Assembly: GCF_003815875.1 (NCBI RefSeq)
Contig: NZ_CP033924.1
Span: forward strand, 4,464,001 to 4,528,000
Length of the DNA stretch: 64,000 bases
Origin: Chryseobacterium lactis
GTDB taxonomy: Bacteria; Bacteroidota; Bacteroidia; Flavobacteriales; Weeksellaceae
Reading direction: 5' to 3'
A model generated the notes under the pieces. The model was not told where the DNA came from, did no database searches, and was given only the letters and a program-made list of their open reading frames with translations. Numbering within the stretch: position 1 is the stretch's first letter; every line of letters begins with the position of its first letter. Made by a program: the position numbers and the translations under genes. Of the stretch, positions 32,142 through 40,701 are shown piece after piece.

Positions 32142-32966
32142 TTACATTCTGCGACCACGATTACGCTTATTGACTAAAGGTTTCGTTAGACCAGATTTTA
32201 TCTTTTCTACTTTTCTTTGTCTCAATTCTTCCAGATTTTCTTTGATAATATCGGGCAGATCTGTTTTTTCCCAGGGTATTTTGGGGGAGCTGAAGTGCAT
32301 CCTGAGGTTTGATGTTTTCAAAGCAGTTTTTGCGTCCCGATTATTCTGCCAATTCCAGCCTACAGGATCTAGCGAGAAACTGTACGGTAGTCTGACTGCT
32401 ATAAGGTTTTTTGGAATTTCCGTTATCTTCAAATAATCGAGTTCTTTTATTTCCCGTTTTTTGGGGTCGTAGGCAAATACATTCTCTCCGAGTACCTGGT
32501 CATACTGTGTGAAAGACGGTATAGGTATTCCCACGGACTGTGGATCGTCCTTCGGAATAAGCCGATCTTTGTCGAGCACCACATAAAATAAATCTCCTGC
32601 AATATCTATGGTCGGAAGAACACCTTTATTTACTCTGAGATCAAAGGCCTGTTGGTCTACCATAATTTCAAAATCCGTTTTCCCTTTTAGCTGTTCCATT
32701 GGTACTTGATACCTTTGCGACATACCAAAGGGATCAAGTTCTACCAACTCAGGTATTTTTATCCTTACACTTTGTTCGTCTGTCCAGATGGTATGGATGT
32801 TCCTGCTATCCAGCCCATACTCAAATTCATATCCCCCAGGTACATCGGCCATATAACCAAAAGGAATAAAGTTGTTTTCATTTGCTCTTTCTTTCAAGCT
32901 TAGACTTTCTACATCAATAAAGAAATCAGTACCATGAATATTGATGATTGGCAATTCTCTTTTCAT
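32142..32966 (-). CDS. Hypothetical protein of the tra region, short paralogue
   Basis: 274 residues, paralogous to the 31035 product. First half: LPIINIHGTDFFIDVESLSL, GGYEFEYGLDSRN and LDPFGMSQRYQVP. Second half: LPTIDIAGDLFYVVLDKDRL, IPKDD and LDPVGWNWQNN. The shared internal phrases show an old duplication within the protein followed by gene duplication. No membrane segments. It lies 47 bases after traD and 27 before the long paralogue. Function unknown. Confidence 0.75.
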   Translation of the reverse strand: MKRELPIINIHGTDFFIDVESLSLKERANENNFIPFGYMADVPGGYEFEYGLDSRNIHTIWTDEQSVRIKIPELVELDPFGMSQRYQVPMEQLKGKTDFEIMVDQQAFDLRVNKGVLPTIDIAGDLFYVVLDKDRLIPKDDPQSVGIPIPSFTQYDQVLGENVFAYDPKKREIKELDYLKITEIPKNLIAVRLPYSFSLDPVGWNWQNNRDAKTALKTSNLRMHFSSPKIPWEKTDLPDIIKENLEELRQRKVEKIKSGLTKPLVNKRNRGRRM

Positions 32967-33013
32967 GATCGTATGTTGTTATTTGTTCATAAACAATAAA
33001 GGGGAATTGCCTT

Positions 33014-33649
33014 TCAGACAAACTCCCCGATATCAAAATCCTCGAGATTATTTTTCCGCATTAAGGAAGAGCGGACTTCCGTTTCAGAAGTGATTGTGCT
33101 GTCCAAAAGTTCGGCAATCTTTCGGGATGCACCCTCAATGGAATTTTCCAGCAGGGCGAATAATTCAGTCCCTTGTAATCTTTGAACTATGGCTACCGCT
33201 GTTTCCTTTTGAGCTTGTTCCAAACTTTCTTTTTGGAGCAATGCACCTACGGAGCTTAGTTCTTCATAGGTAACCCCTTGGGCAAGACTGCTATCGCCAC
33301 CGGATACTCCATACCTGTTCCATTCTTCTTCCTCTTCCTCCAAATCAGGCATATTTCTGAAAACATCGTCCAGCTCTTCCTGCGGAACCTGAATACTTAC
33401 ATCTTCGTTCTCGTCGTAATCAATGTCTAAATTAGCTGGGTTTATTTCCGGTTCTGCTATTTGGCTTTCATCGGCAGTGTTTGGCAGTGAAAGGCTTCTT
33501 ATTGGCTTGGGTTGTCCCATAATACCGGGCAGGTTCAGGTTAACTTTTTCCTGTTTGGGCTTTTGCTCCAACCTCTTATGAATGACAATCTTATCCTGCA
33601 AAAGCAGTACAATCACGATTAGCAGGCATATCACAATTACTATTTCCAT
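33014..33649 (-). CDS. traD: Conjugal transfer protein TraD
   Basis: 211 residues: an N-terminal membrane helix (IVIVICLLIVIVLLLQDK), a basic/acidic linker with a strongly acidic EEEEEE run, and a C-terminal helical domain (QGVTYEELSSVGALLQ and LEDFDIGEF at the end). This fits the TraD proteins of CTnDOT-like elements by order and layout. It is 12 bases after the DUF3408 gene. Function poorly known; it is required in related elements. Confidence 0.82.
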   Translation of the reverse strand: MEIVIVICLLIVIVLLLQDKIVIHKRLEQKPKQEKVNLNLPGIMGQPKPIRSLSLPNTADESQIAEPEINPANLDIDYDENEDVSIQVPQEELDDVFRNMPDLEEEEEEWNRYGVSGGDSSLAQGVTYEELSSVGALLQKESLEQAQKETAVAIVQRLQGTELFALLENSIEGASRKIAELLDSTITSETEVRSSLMRKNNLEDFDIGEFV

Positions 33650-33661
33650 AAATCGAGAATT

Positions 33662-33967
33662 TTAAAACAGCGCTTTGTATTTTTCTTTATACTCCTTTGA
33701 AATTGCATCTTCAAACGCTTCAAAGTGATGGTCAAGTATATTGTTCAGATAGGCGAACAACGGTATTTTGTCATCGCCAATTATTTGTACAATACGAGTC
33801 AATCGTTCGTGATGCTCCGGGCTTAGGTAGATGCTCTTGTTACCTCGTGCCTGCACTGTATCCATTTGCAGAAATGTTTGCTCATAGCTTGTTTGTACTT
33901 CGTTTTTTGTGATGGCGGAAGTATTGTCTGCAACAATAGCGTTCCTCTTTTTATTTGCATTCTTCAT
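33662..33967 (-). CDS. DUF3408 protein (second), RHH-like
   Basis: 101 residues. The C-terminal part (SIYLSPEHHERLTRIVQIIGDDKIPLFAYLNNILDHHFEAF) matches the DUF3408 ribbon-helix-helix-like domain found in TraB/TraC-type proteins of these elements. The stop-start boundary with the upstream DUF3408 gene is one base. It may bind DNA or the ParA-like TraA. It is shorter at the N-terminus than its neighbour. Confidence 0.87.
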   Translation of the reverse strand: MKNANKKRNAIVADNTSAITKNEVQTSYEQTFLQMDTVQARGNKSIYLSPEHHERLTRIVQIIGDDKIPLFAYLNNILDHHFEAFEDAISKEYKEKYKALF

Positions 33968-34377
33968 TATAAAATGGGTTTAAAGCGTTCGTTGAAATAA
34001 TCTGTAATATCGTCCCCGAACTCCCTAAAGTGGTGTTCAAGGATATTGTCAATGTATGAGTAGAGTGTTGTTTTTTCTTCCCTCGTTAACTGCACAATGC
34101 GGAGCAGCCTTTCGTGATATTCAGGACGTATGTAAACCACTTTGCCGCTTCGACCTGACGGAAAGCGGTTGACCAAAAATGTTTCGTCATAGTCCGCTTT
34201 CTTTGACGAATTGCTTCGGGATTTTTCCCTGGTTTTGGGCTTGATTTCGTTTGGTTCTTCCTGTTGCTGATTATTTTGAGGTGGAGCAACTGGCTCATCA
34301 CCGCTGATGATGTTCATCAAATAATCTTCATCAACATTTGGCTTTTTAAAATCTTCGTTTTTGTTATCTGAACTCAT
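33967..34377 (-). CDS. DUF3408 protein (first), RHH-like
   Basis: 136 residues: an acidic, Asn/Gln-rich N-terminal half (likely disordered) and a C-terminal DUF3408 domain with VVYIRPEYHERLLRIVQL and YSYIDNILEHHFREF. Clearly paralogous to the downstream gene, with which it shares one base. It lies 12 bases after TraA, in the TraB position of the operon. Probably a partner of the ParA-like protein in partition or transfer regulation (inference). Confidence 0.88.
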   Translation of the reverse strand: MSSDNKNEDFKKPNVDEDYLMNIISGDEPVAPPQNNQQQEEPNEIKPKTREKSRSNSSKKADYDETFLVNRFPSGRSGKVVYIRPEYHERLLRIVQLTREEKTTLYSYIDNILEHHFREFGDDITDYFNERFKPIL

Positions 34378-34389
34378 AGCTGAATGACT

Positions 34390-35157
34390 TTATAGATGTA
34401 TGATTTTTAAAAATTCTTCGACAAACAAATCCATTTTGGTTGCCTTCATCAATTGAGGTTCTGCGGGTAGCAGGCTTGAACGGAACACATAATTTTCGGT
34501 ATCGTCCGTTTCCTTTCGGAAACGCTTACTGTCCATTATCCTTGTTTCCATTATGGGCAGGTTGAGTGTTTTAATGACACTTTGATATGCCTCGTACAAA
34601 CCTGTTTTTTCCCTACCGTCCACTTGGTTCCAGAACAGCCACAGCTCTTGTTGCTCATTGCCCTCAATAGTTTTGGGCAGTTCAAGAAAGGCTTTGGTAA
34701 AGCCCAATGTGCTTTCCACTACTAAGCGGTCGGCTGTAATGGGTGAAAAGATAAAGTCCATTATTTTTAAGGTTGTCAATACACCTTTAGTATTGGCAGT
34801 TCCAGGCAAGTCGAAGAAAATAACATCGGGCGCAACTGCCGACTGGCTTACATATTCCGACGCTTTGTCCAAAGCATTTTCAGCCTTGCTTTTGATAATC
34901 GGATATGCCTTCTTGTTGATGGTCTGGAATTGCTTCATTGCCGCTTTTTTGTGGTAGTCATTCTGCATCAAGGTTTTCTTATCCCGTTCACGCATATTGG
35001 TCAGGCTGTGCTGTGGAAAGTCGCAGTCCATTACTAACACATTATATCCTAAACGGTAATGAAGCACACTTGCTAGCAAGGTGGTCATTGTTGATTTTCC
35101 CACGCCGCCTTTTTGGGTAGAAAAGCTGATTTTTAAGGTTTTCTTCTTTGTTTCCAT
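34390..35157 (-). CDS. traA: ParA-family ATPase TraA
   Basis: 255 residues with the deviant Walker A motif STQKGGVGKSTMTTLLAS near residue 12, a switch I-like region (MDCDFPQHSL) and DVIFFDLPGT as the Walker B part. It is the ParA/Soj type ATPase known as TraA on CTnDOT-like elements and starts the first tra operon, which runs through the DUF3408 genes and traD. Its role may be to partition the excised circle. Confidence 0.92.
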   Translation of the reverse strand: METKKKTLKISFSTQKGGVGKSTMTTLLASVLHYRLGYNVLVMDCDFPQHSLTNMRERDKKTLMQNDYHKKAAMKQFQTINKKAYPIIKSKAENALDKASEYVSQSAVAPDVIFFDLPGTANTKGVLTTLKIMDFIFSPITADRLVVESTLGFTKAFLELPKTIEGNEQQELWLFWNQVDGREKTGLYEAYQSVIKTLNLPIMETRIMDSKRFRKETDDTENYVFRSSLLPAEPQLMKATKMDLFVEEFLKIIHL

Positions 35158-35523
35158 TATTTAAAAATTTATTGTTACACGCCTTGCTTGTTTTACAGGT
35201 TTAAATATTTGTCTATTGGAATATTCCTTTTTCACTGTATTCCTGCATTGGCATTTTGGAATGTTCCTGTGCCGTTTTACGCTTTCCCTACAACCTTGTA
35301 AGGAGTATGATTTGGCAGGTTGTAAACCTTGCAGAAAACAAAATGCTTTACCGCTTTTATGCTTTTACGTTTTTATAGTTTTATGCTTTTAAAACCTTAT
35401 GCTTTTATGGCAAACTGCCTGTTTGCAAACCCGATTTTCTTTCCTGTTTAAATACATTTTTTACTGCCTGCATTAAAACTGTAAGGCAAATAAAACGGAT
35501 AATTTACCTGCTGTACGATATAT

Positions 35524-35557
35524 GGCAGTGTTTGGCGTTCAAAGGCAGTGTTTGTCC
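35524..35557. promoter_or_regulatory. 20-bp tandem element, site 3 of 5
   Basis: GGCAGTGTTTGGCGTTCAAA is directly followed by GGCAGTGTTTG, two 20-base units in tandem, in the region between divergent traA (-) and mobA (+). This is the best-preserved copy of the repeat. The rest of 35158-35650 is AT-rich and gene-free. Confidence 0.65.
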
Positions 35558-35653
35558 GGGTATTGCATTGCAATACTCTTACATACAGTTGCTTACTTTG
35601 TAAAATGATTTTTATTAACGGATTTATGCAAAAGACTTTTGACAAATCGGAGG

Positions 35654-35805
35654 GTAACAGCAACGGCATCGAGCCGTTTTTCCCTGTTACATTCAATCCG
35701 TCCCGCAGGGCGGATTTTTGTGTTCACCGGAACACGGCAAGTTGTGTTTTGAGGCACTCGAAACCGAGTTAGTGCCTCAAAACAACTTGCCCTTTGCAGG
35801 GGGCA
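35654..35805. other. Candidate origin of transfer (hairpin cluster)
   Basis: A chain of inverted repeats ends about 50 bases before mobA: GTAACAG/CTGTTAC with inner ACGGC/GCCGT (35654-35690), ATCCG/CGGAT (35696-35715), TGTTC/GAACA (35721-35734) and a large near-perfect stem (35737-35790) in which GCAAGTTGT...GAGGCACT pairs with AGTGCCTC...ACAACTTGC. Such hairpins next to relaxase genes are typical of oriT. No nick site can be named. Confidence 0.6.
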
Positions 35806-35857
35806 GAAAACACCTTCCGAAGTCAGGGTTTTGTATGAATTTTAAAATGGATTTGTG

Positions 35858-36295
35858 ATGAACGAGAACAGAAACAAAAAACAGAATAAGGGTGGACGGA
35901 CACCCAAAACAGACCCAAGCATCCACCGCCACGTTTTCCGTCTTACAGACGAAGAAAACACGAAACTTTTATCGCTTTTTGATGCATCGGGAATGACCAA
36001 TAAAGCAAAATTTATCATCGGCTTGTTGTTCGGTAAGGAAATGAAATCAGTAAAAATTGACAAAGGAACGGTTGATTTTTATATGCGATTGACTTCGTTT
36101 CATAGCCAATTTCGCTCCGTTGGTGTGAACTATAACCAGATTGTAAAGCTGCTGTATAAGCATTTTACCGAGAAAAAAGCGGCTGCATTCCTGTACAAAC
36201 TGGAAAAACAGACGGTTGAAATGGCGATGCTATGCCAAAAAATCATTCAACTTACCGAAGAATTTGAAGCAAAACACCTGAAAAAACAAGCTTAG
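35858..36295 (+). CDS. mobA: Mobilisation protein MobA (relaxosome accessory)
   Basis: Starts at ATG 35858 (a GTG precedes it). The 145-residue protein is basic, with a KGGRTPKTDP start, an RHH-like domain (HVFRLTDEENTKLLSLFDASG and NKAKFIIGLLFG) and a helical C-terminus. It matches the small mobilisation proteins (MobA in CTnDOT naming, MobC in plasmid naming) that help the relaxase bind oriT. It lies 2 bases before mobB. Confidence 0.88.
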   Translation: MNENRNKKQNKGGRTPKTDPSIHRHVFRLTDEENTKLLSLFDASGMTNKAKFIIGLLFGKEMKSVKIDKGTVDFYMRLTSFHSQFRSVGVNYNQIVKLLYKHFTEKKAAAFLYKLEKQTVEMAMLCQKIIQLTEEFEAKHLKKQA

Positions 36296-36297
36296 AA

Positions 36298-37584
36298 ATG
36301 ATAGCAAAAATCGGTAGAAGCGGAAATTTATATGGGGCATTGGCATACAATCAACTCAAAGTGGAGCATGAAAACGGACAAATTTTGTTTGCCAGTAAGA
36401 TGATTGAAACCGCTAACGGGCATTATTCCGTAGCACAATTAGCCCAATCTTTTGCGCCTTACCTAATAGCCAACCGCAATACCGAGAAACATACGCTGCA
36501 TATTTCGCTCAATCCCGACCCGAATGATAAGGTAAGCAATGAAAAATATCGGGAAATGGCAGAACAGTATATGCGGGAAATGGGTTACGGCGAACAGCCT
36601 TTTGTGGTGTTCAAACATACCGATACCAGCCGCAGCCATATACACATTGTATCAGTTTGCGTGAATGAGCAGGGAAAAAAGATCTCGGACAAATTCGAGA
36701 AAATGCGGTCGATGAATGTATGCCGTGAACTGGAAAAACAACACGGGTTGATACCCGCCACCGACAAAGAGCGTAATCAGACTGATAAGGTTTTCCGTCC
36801 GGTTGATTATCGGGCAGGCGATGTTAAGAGCCAAATCGCTTCAGTCGTTCGTCACCTGCCAAACTATTACCAATATCAAACATTGGGAGAATATAATGCC
36901 CTGCTTTCCCTGTTCAATATTACCGCCGAGAAAATAGAGGGCGAATTGCAAGGGAAAATGCAGCAGGGCTTATTGTACATTCCATTGAATGAAAATGGTG
37001 ATAGAGCCGGGCATCCGTTTAAGGCTTCATTATTCGGGAAGAGCGCAGGGCTTTCGGCTTTGGAACTGCATTTTGCGAAATGCAAAACGGCTTTGAAAAC
37101 CAGCCCCACCAAACAGACCTTAAAATCCGCCGTTAGCATTGCCCTGCAATCTACAACTGATGAATTGAGCTTTAAAAAGCATTTGGCAGAACAAGGTATT
37201 AATGTCGTGGTAAGAAGAAATGATACGGGCCGAATATACGGAATGACATTTATAGACCACAACTCAAAAGCTGTATGGAATGGTTCACGTTTGGCAACAG
37301 AACTTTCTGCCAACGCTTTTAACGATTATTGGAATAGTAGTCGTCAATCGGAGAAAAAAGAATCAGGCATACGACAGTCAAAAACACCCACATCAGATGA
37401 TGCAGATCTTCCCGAGGAAGCCCCACACCATCTGTTCAATTTCTTAAATACTGACAAACATGAAGATGGTTTGATCGAAGCGTTGGGCGGATTGCTTCCC
37501 GAAGCTCAAGGCGAAGATTACGAGGAACAGGATTTTGCTAACCAAATGAAAAAGAAAAGAAAACACCGCAGAAATTCTGGATAA
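36298..37584 (+). CDS. mobB: Relaxase MobB
   Basis: 428 residues with an N-terminal relaxase domain: HTLHISLNPDP near residue 67 and RSHIHIVSVCVNEQG near residue 115, the HxH histidine pair of relaxases of the MobP family, and KHTDTSRSH just before it. The C-terminal half is helical and charged. It is predicted to nick oriT and to lead the transferred strand. The mobC gene is not next to it: a 4-kb cargo separates the two. Confidence 0.93.
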   Translation: MIAKIGRSGNLYGALAYNQLKVEHENGQILFASKMIETANGHYSVAQLAQSFAPYLIANRNTEKHTLHISLNPDPNDKVSNEKYREMAEQYMREMGYGEQPFVVFKHTDTSRSHIHIVSVCVNEQGKKISDKFEKMRSMNVCRELEKQHGLIPATDKERNQTDKVFRPVDYRAGDVKSQIASVVRHLPNYYQYQTLGEYNALLSLFNITAEKIEGELQGKMQQGLLYIPLNENGDRAGHPFKASLFGKSAGLSALELHFAKCKTALKTSPTKQTLKSAVSIALQSTTDELSFKKHLAEQGINVVVRRNDTGRIYGMTFIDHNSKAVWNGSRLATELSANAFNDYWNSSRQSEKKESGIRQSKTPTSDDADLPEEAPHHLFNFLNTDKHEDGLIEALGGLLPEAQGEDYEEQDFANQMKKKRKHRRNSG

Positions 37585-37623
37585 GCAAATTAAATACACT
37601 GGTATATTAAGACGGATGCTGAA

Positions 37624-38865
37624 TTAAAAATAGGTTGAGATACCAAAACTAAAACCACCGAGCAATACAGGCGGATTCGCAAAGAAGTCACGGCTACGCT
37701 GGTGCCTGTAGTTCAATCGCAATACGGTTTCAGAATTTGGACGGAAGCTCAATCCTCCCACCACACTCCACAGATCTTCACCAATATTATCGCCAGTTTC
37801 CCTAAGCTTCCCCACATTCCAATCCACATATTCCAAACGGCAGGCAAGGCTTAGGGATGCTTTTGGCCATCCCAATATTTTTCGTTGTAAAACAGGTTGG
37901 ACGATATCGACAAATCCGCCTTGTTGCCGCTCACCATATTGTTGAGTATAACTTTCCGGAACCATTAGTTTAATCCATGCCCATTCACCGGTAATAAAAG
38001 TCTTTATGTGCGGAATCTTCGTGTTAAAATCAACTGCATATACACTCAATGTCCGTTTTTCGTCGATAACGTTGCCATTGTCAACGTACCTGTTGTAAAT
38101 ACCACCCATGTAAGAAATGCCAATTTCACCTATCCTGTTATTTCTTGCTGCCAGTTTTCCTGAAAAGAGTGGTTGCCCGGTGAGACTTAACTCGAAACGG
38201 TCGGTGTTGGATTTTGTCGCAGCCAGGTACGTTTTGCCCTGTTCATTGTTAATGATGGATTGATCAAATCCTCCCGAAACATAAGCTTCATAACCGAACA
38301 TCCAGTCGTCATCGTAATGTTTACCATACAATCCGAATCCGGCGTTGCTCCAGGTGGAAGGCAAAAGCTGTGTCGCTGAAATTGGACGGTCTGTAAACTC
38401 CCACTTAGGCCCGTCATGGTTTTGATTGAATGCACCGATCGGACTAAGGATAATCCCCCCACGCAAGTTCAGCAAAGGATGAAACTCCATGTCCAATGCC
38501 GCAAATTCGATGTTGATCTCCTTGGTACCATTCTCAAATTCAAGCTCGCTCATGAACTTGATGCGCTTGCTGATCGTGGATGCCATAAAAATGGTGAACC
38601 TCCTGAATTGGAACTGGTTTCCTTGGCTTACCCCGTCCTGGCCAATATGTTGCCAGTTGGCCTCCATATATCCACCCACAGATATGGGCAGTTTGCCTGC
38701 TGAAAGCATTGGTCTATTATATATCGCATCCATATTCATTGTATTGTTCAGTGAATCCCTGTTTTCCGCTCTCCTGAACAGGGTAGAATCAATCTGAGCA
38801 TGAACCAGCGCCGGTACAAACAGACTAACACTGATTAAAAGTGTGACGTAGTATTTTTTATGCAT
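37624..38865 (-). CDS. Outer-membrane porin (phosphate-selective porin O/P-like)
   Basis: 413 residues with a signal peptide (VTLLISVSLFVPALVHAQ), an acidic plug-like start, and repeated amphipathic beta strands (for example FQFRRFTIFMASTISKRIKF and FMSELEFENG), ending in GISTYF with a terminal aromatic. This fits the OprO/OprP-like porin family of Bacteroidota. It is the last gene of a three-gene leftward operon with the Rieske and di-haem proteins, and it overlaps the Rieske gene by 8 bases. It probably serves uptake of an ion needed by them. Confidence 0.83.
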   Translation of the reverse strand: MHKKYYVTLLISVSLFVPALVHAQIDSTLFRRAENRDSLNNTMNMDAIYNRPMLSAGKLPISVGGYMEANWQHIGQDGVSQGNQFQFRRFTIFMASTISKRIKFMSELEFENGTKEINIEFAALDMEFHPLLNLRGGIILSPIGAFNQNHDGPKWEFTDRPISATQLLPSTWSNAGFGLYGKHYDDDWMFGYEAYVSGGFDQSIINNEQGKTYLAATKSNTDRFELSLTGQPLFSGKLAARNNRIGEIGISYMGGIYNRYVDNGNVIDEKRTLSVYAVDFNTKIPHIKTFITGEWAWIKLMVPESYTQQYGERQQGGFVDIVQPVLQRKILGWPKASLSLACRLEYVDWNVGKLRETGDNIGEDLWSVVGGLSFRPNSETVLRLNYRHQRSRDFFANPPVLLGGFSFGISTYF

Positions 38866-39304
38866 GTTTAAGTGATATGTTGAGTTGGTCGTTAACGATA
38901 TTTACAGAAAAAGAGCGCAAGCTCTCCCGGGCTGGCCCATTTTGTACCTGCCCTTTGTTGTTGAACTCACTGCCATGTGCAGGACATTGCAGTATATCGC
39001 CGAAAGCCTGTAATTCAGCGCCCTGATGAGTGCATTGCATAAGCACCGCACTGTATTCGCTTTCTGAAAAACGGAATACATATATGGGGTACCTCAGTTG
39101 GCCGTGTTCCACAATAATGTATTTTCTATAGATTTCCTTTCCGCCCTTACCAGAAAGGAAACTGCTCAACGGAACGGAAAGATCGGAGCCCATAATCTTA
39201 CCTGATATGGACTTCCCCGTAGCACATCCTTCCAACAGTACAGGTGCCAGACCTGTACCGAGGCAGGCAAAGCCACATTGTTTGATAAATTGCTTTCTGT
39301 CCAT
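38858..39304 (-). CDS. Rieske [2Fe-2S] protein, lipoprotein-like
   Basis: 148 residues. An RKQFIKQCGFACLGTGLAP start, with a later LEGCATG, suggests a lipoprotein or Tat-like signal. The Rieske motif is present: CTHQGAEL and CPAHGSEF, with C-x-H and C-x-x-H ligands for the cluster. Likely an electron carrier between the di-haem protein and another partner at the envelope. It starts one base before the di-haem gene's stop ends and overlaps the porin by 8 bases. Confidence 0.87.
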   Translation of the reverse strand: MDRKQFIKQCGFACLGTGLAPVLLEGCATGKSISGKIMGSDLSVPLSSFLSGKGGKEIYRKYIIVEHGQLRYPIYVFRFSESEYSAVLMQCTHQGAELQAFGDILQCPAHGSEFNNKGQVQNGPARESLRSFSVNIVNDQLNISLKHA

Positions 39305-39305
39305 A

Positions 39306-40505
39306 TTATAATGATTTGAGGAATTTGATAATCGCGGCTTTATCTGTTGGAGACAGGTTGTTGTACTGCTGACGGGAAGCTACCGCTTCTCCTCCGTGCA
39401 GTTCTATTGCCTGTTCAATGCTGGTTGCCATGCCATCGTGCATCAGGAAATACTTTCCGCCCTGTGAATTAGGTGAAAGACCCAGCCCCCATAATGGCGG
39501 TGTCCTCCATTCATTGGTCTTTGCAGTACCTTCGGTGTATCCATCATCCAGGCCCGAACCCATATCATGTAGCAACAGATCGGTGTATGGATAAAAATCC
39601 TTGAATGCAAGTGCCGAAATCGGGGCATTGCCTGTAGTTAGTTTGGGTTTGTGGCAACTGCTGCAATTCACTTGCGTAAAAAGGGCTTTCCCCTTTATTA
39701 CATCCGCATCGGTCTGATTACGGGGGATGGGTGCCTTCAAGGTTTGTAAATAAAAACCTAGGTTGTTCACTCGCTGGGTGGAAATTTCTGGATCTACTTT
39801 CTGCCCGGAATACACATCTATGGGATGGTAGAGCGTAGATATCCCCATATCCTGTGCGAGTGCGTCTACCGTCTGCTGAAGAAGATCATAAACACTAGCC
39901 TTCTTACCGAACCGCCCGATATACCTGCCATTGTGAGAAACGCTTCCGCTACGGGGATTGATATAGGATGGGATATTTATCCAGTTTACCCTGCCGGAGA
40001 TGCCGTCCCCATCCAGATCATTTGGATCAGCCATTTGGAGCAGTACATCATCAGGAACAAATTCAAGAAGCCCCAGTCCTGTAACTGCGGGGGGCGTAAA
40101 CCTTGAAAAGGCCGCTCCCGGAGGTAAAACTTCCGGTTGATAGCCTGGGATAGCTCTGTTCTGTAACTGTGGACCGCCCAGATGCAAAAACTGGTTACCC
40201 GTTTCGTCTACCTGGCCAAAACGTGTCAATGTGCTGAACGGATTTCCCTTACCGTCTCCTGCATGGCAGCTCACGCAACTGTTGGAAACAAACAAAGGAC
40301 CTAGCCCCTTTTCAACGGTAAATACTTCATCATTAAAGGTTCTGTCGCCATCATTGAAGCGTTGCATTTCCGAAAGACTAAGCCCCTCAATCGGACCGTC
40401 CAGCAAGCTGTCTTCCAAGGGCAATCCGGGCTCAAACTTTTCGCAGGCCTGTATCCCGACTATCAGGGCTATAATTCCCCCGATGATAATTTGTGATTTT
40501 CTCAT
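39306..40505 (-). CDS. Di-haem oxidoreductase family protein (DUF1111-like)
   Basis: 399 residues with a lipoprotein signal (GIIALIVGIQACEKF). Two c-type haem motifs are visible: CVSCHAGDGKG near residue 80 and CSSCHKPKLTTG near residue 285. The conserved HNGRYIGRFG and DMGSGLDDG segments belong to the DUF1111/di-haem oxidoreductase family, which is often found with iron-uptake genes. It is the first gene of the operon with the Rieske protein and the porin. Its start is close to a divergent DtxR-type regulator and its operators. Confidence 0.87.
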   Translation of the reverse strand: MRKSQIIIGGIIALIVGIQACEKFEPGLPLEDSLLDGPIEGLSLSEMQRFNDGDRTFNDEVFTVEKGLGPLFVSNSCVSCHAGDGKGNPFSTLTRFGQVDETGNQFLHLGGPQLQNRAIPGYQPEVLPPGAAFSRFTPPAVTGLGLLEFVPDDVLLQMADPNDLDGDGISGRVNWINIPSYINPRSGSVSHNGRYIGRFGKKASVYDLLQQTVDALAQDMGISTLYHPIDVYSGQKVDPEISTQRVNNLGFYLQTLKAPIPRNQTDADVIKGKALFTQVNCSSCHKPKLTTGNAPISALAFKDFYPYTDLLLHDMGSGLDDGYTEGTAKTNEWRTPPLWGLGLSPNSQGGKYFLMHDGMATSIEQAIELHGGEAVASRQQYNNLSPTDKAAIIKFLKSL

Positions 40506-40590
40506 TTGCTACTTTTTTTATTCATTACTTTTCAATTTGGCTCATTAAATAACAGGAATACTCTATAAGATAATACTAAAAAATATTCAC

Positions 40591-40681
40591 AGACTAATTT
40601 AAAATATAAATTAGTCTTACAAAAATAATAAGCTAGACTATACTAACAAATAAAGTTTGTTTAAAATGTTAGAGCGGTCTA
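40591..40681. promoter_or_regulatory. Two palindromes between the di-haem operon and the dtxR-like gene
   Basis: AGACTAATTTA (40591-40601) and TAAATTAGTCT (40607-40617) form a perfect 11-bp inverted repeat around AAATA. A second one pairs TAGAC...TAACA (40634-40648) with TGTTA...GTCTA (40667-40681). Both lie in the divergent promoter region and are good candidates for DtxR-family operators. Confidence 0.6.
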
Positions 40682-40701
40682 ATAATTTGTAGATTTGTTA
40701 T

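Noticed and set aside
35448..35772. Two overlapping short frames between traA and mobA
   Set aside because: They cover the hairpin-rich region and the repeat element, have poor protein-like character and overlap each other on opposite strands.
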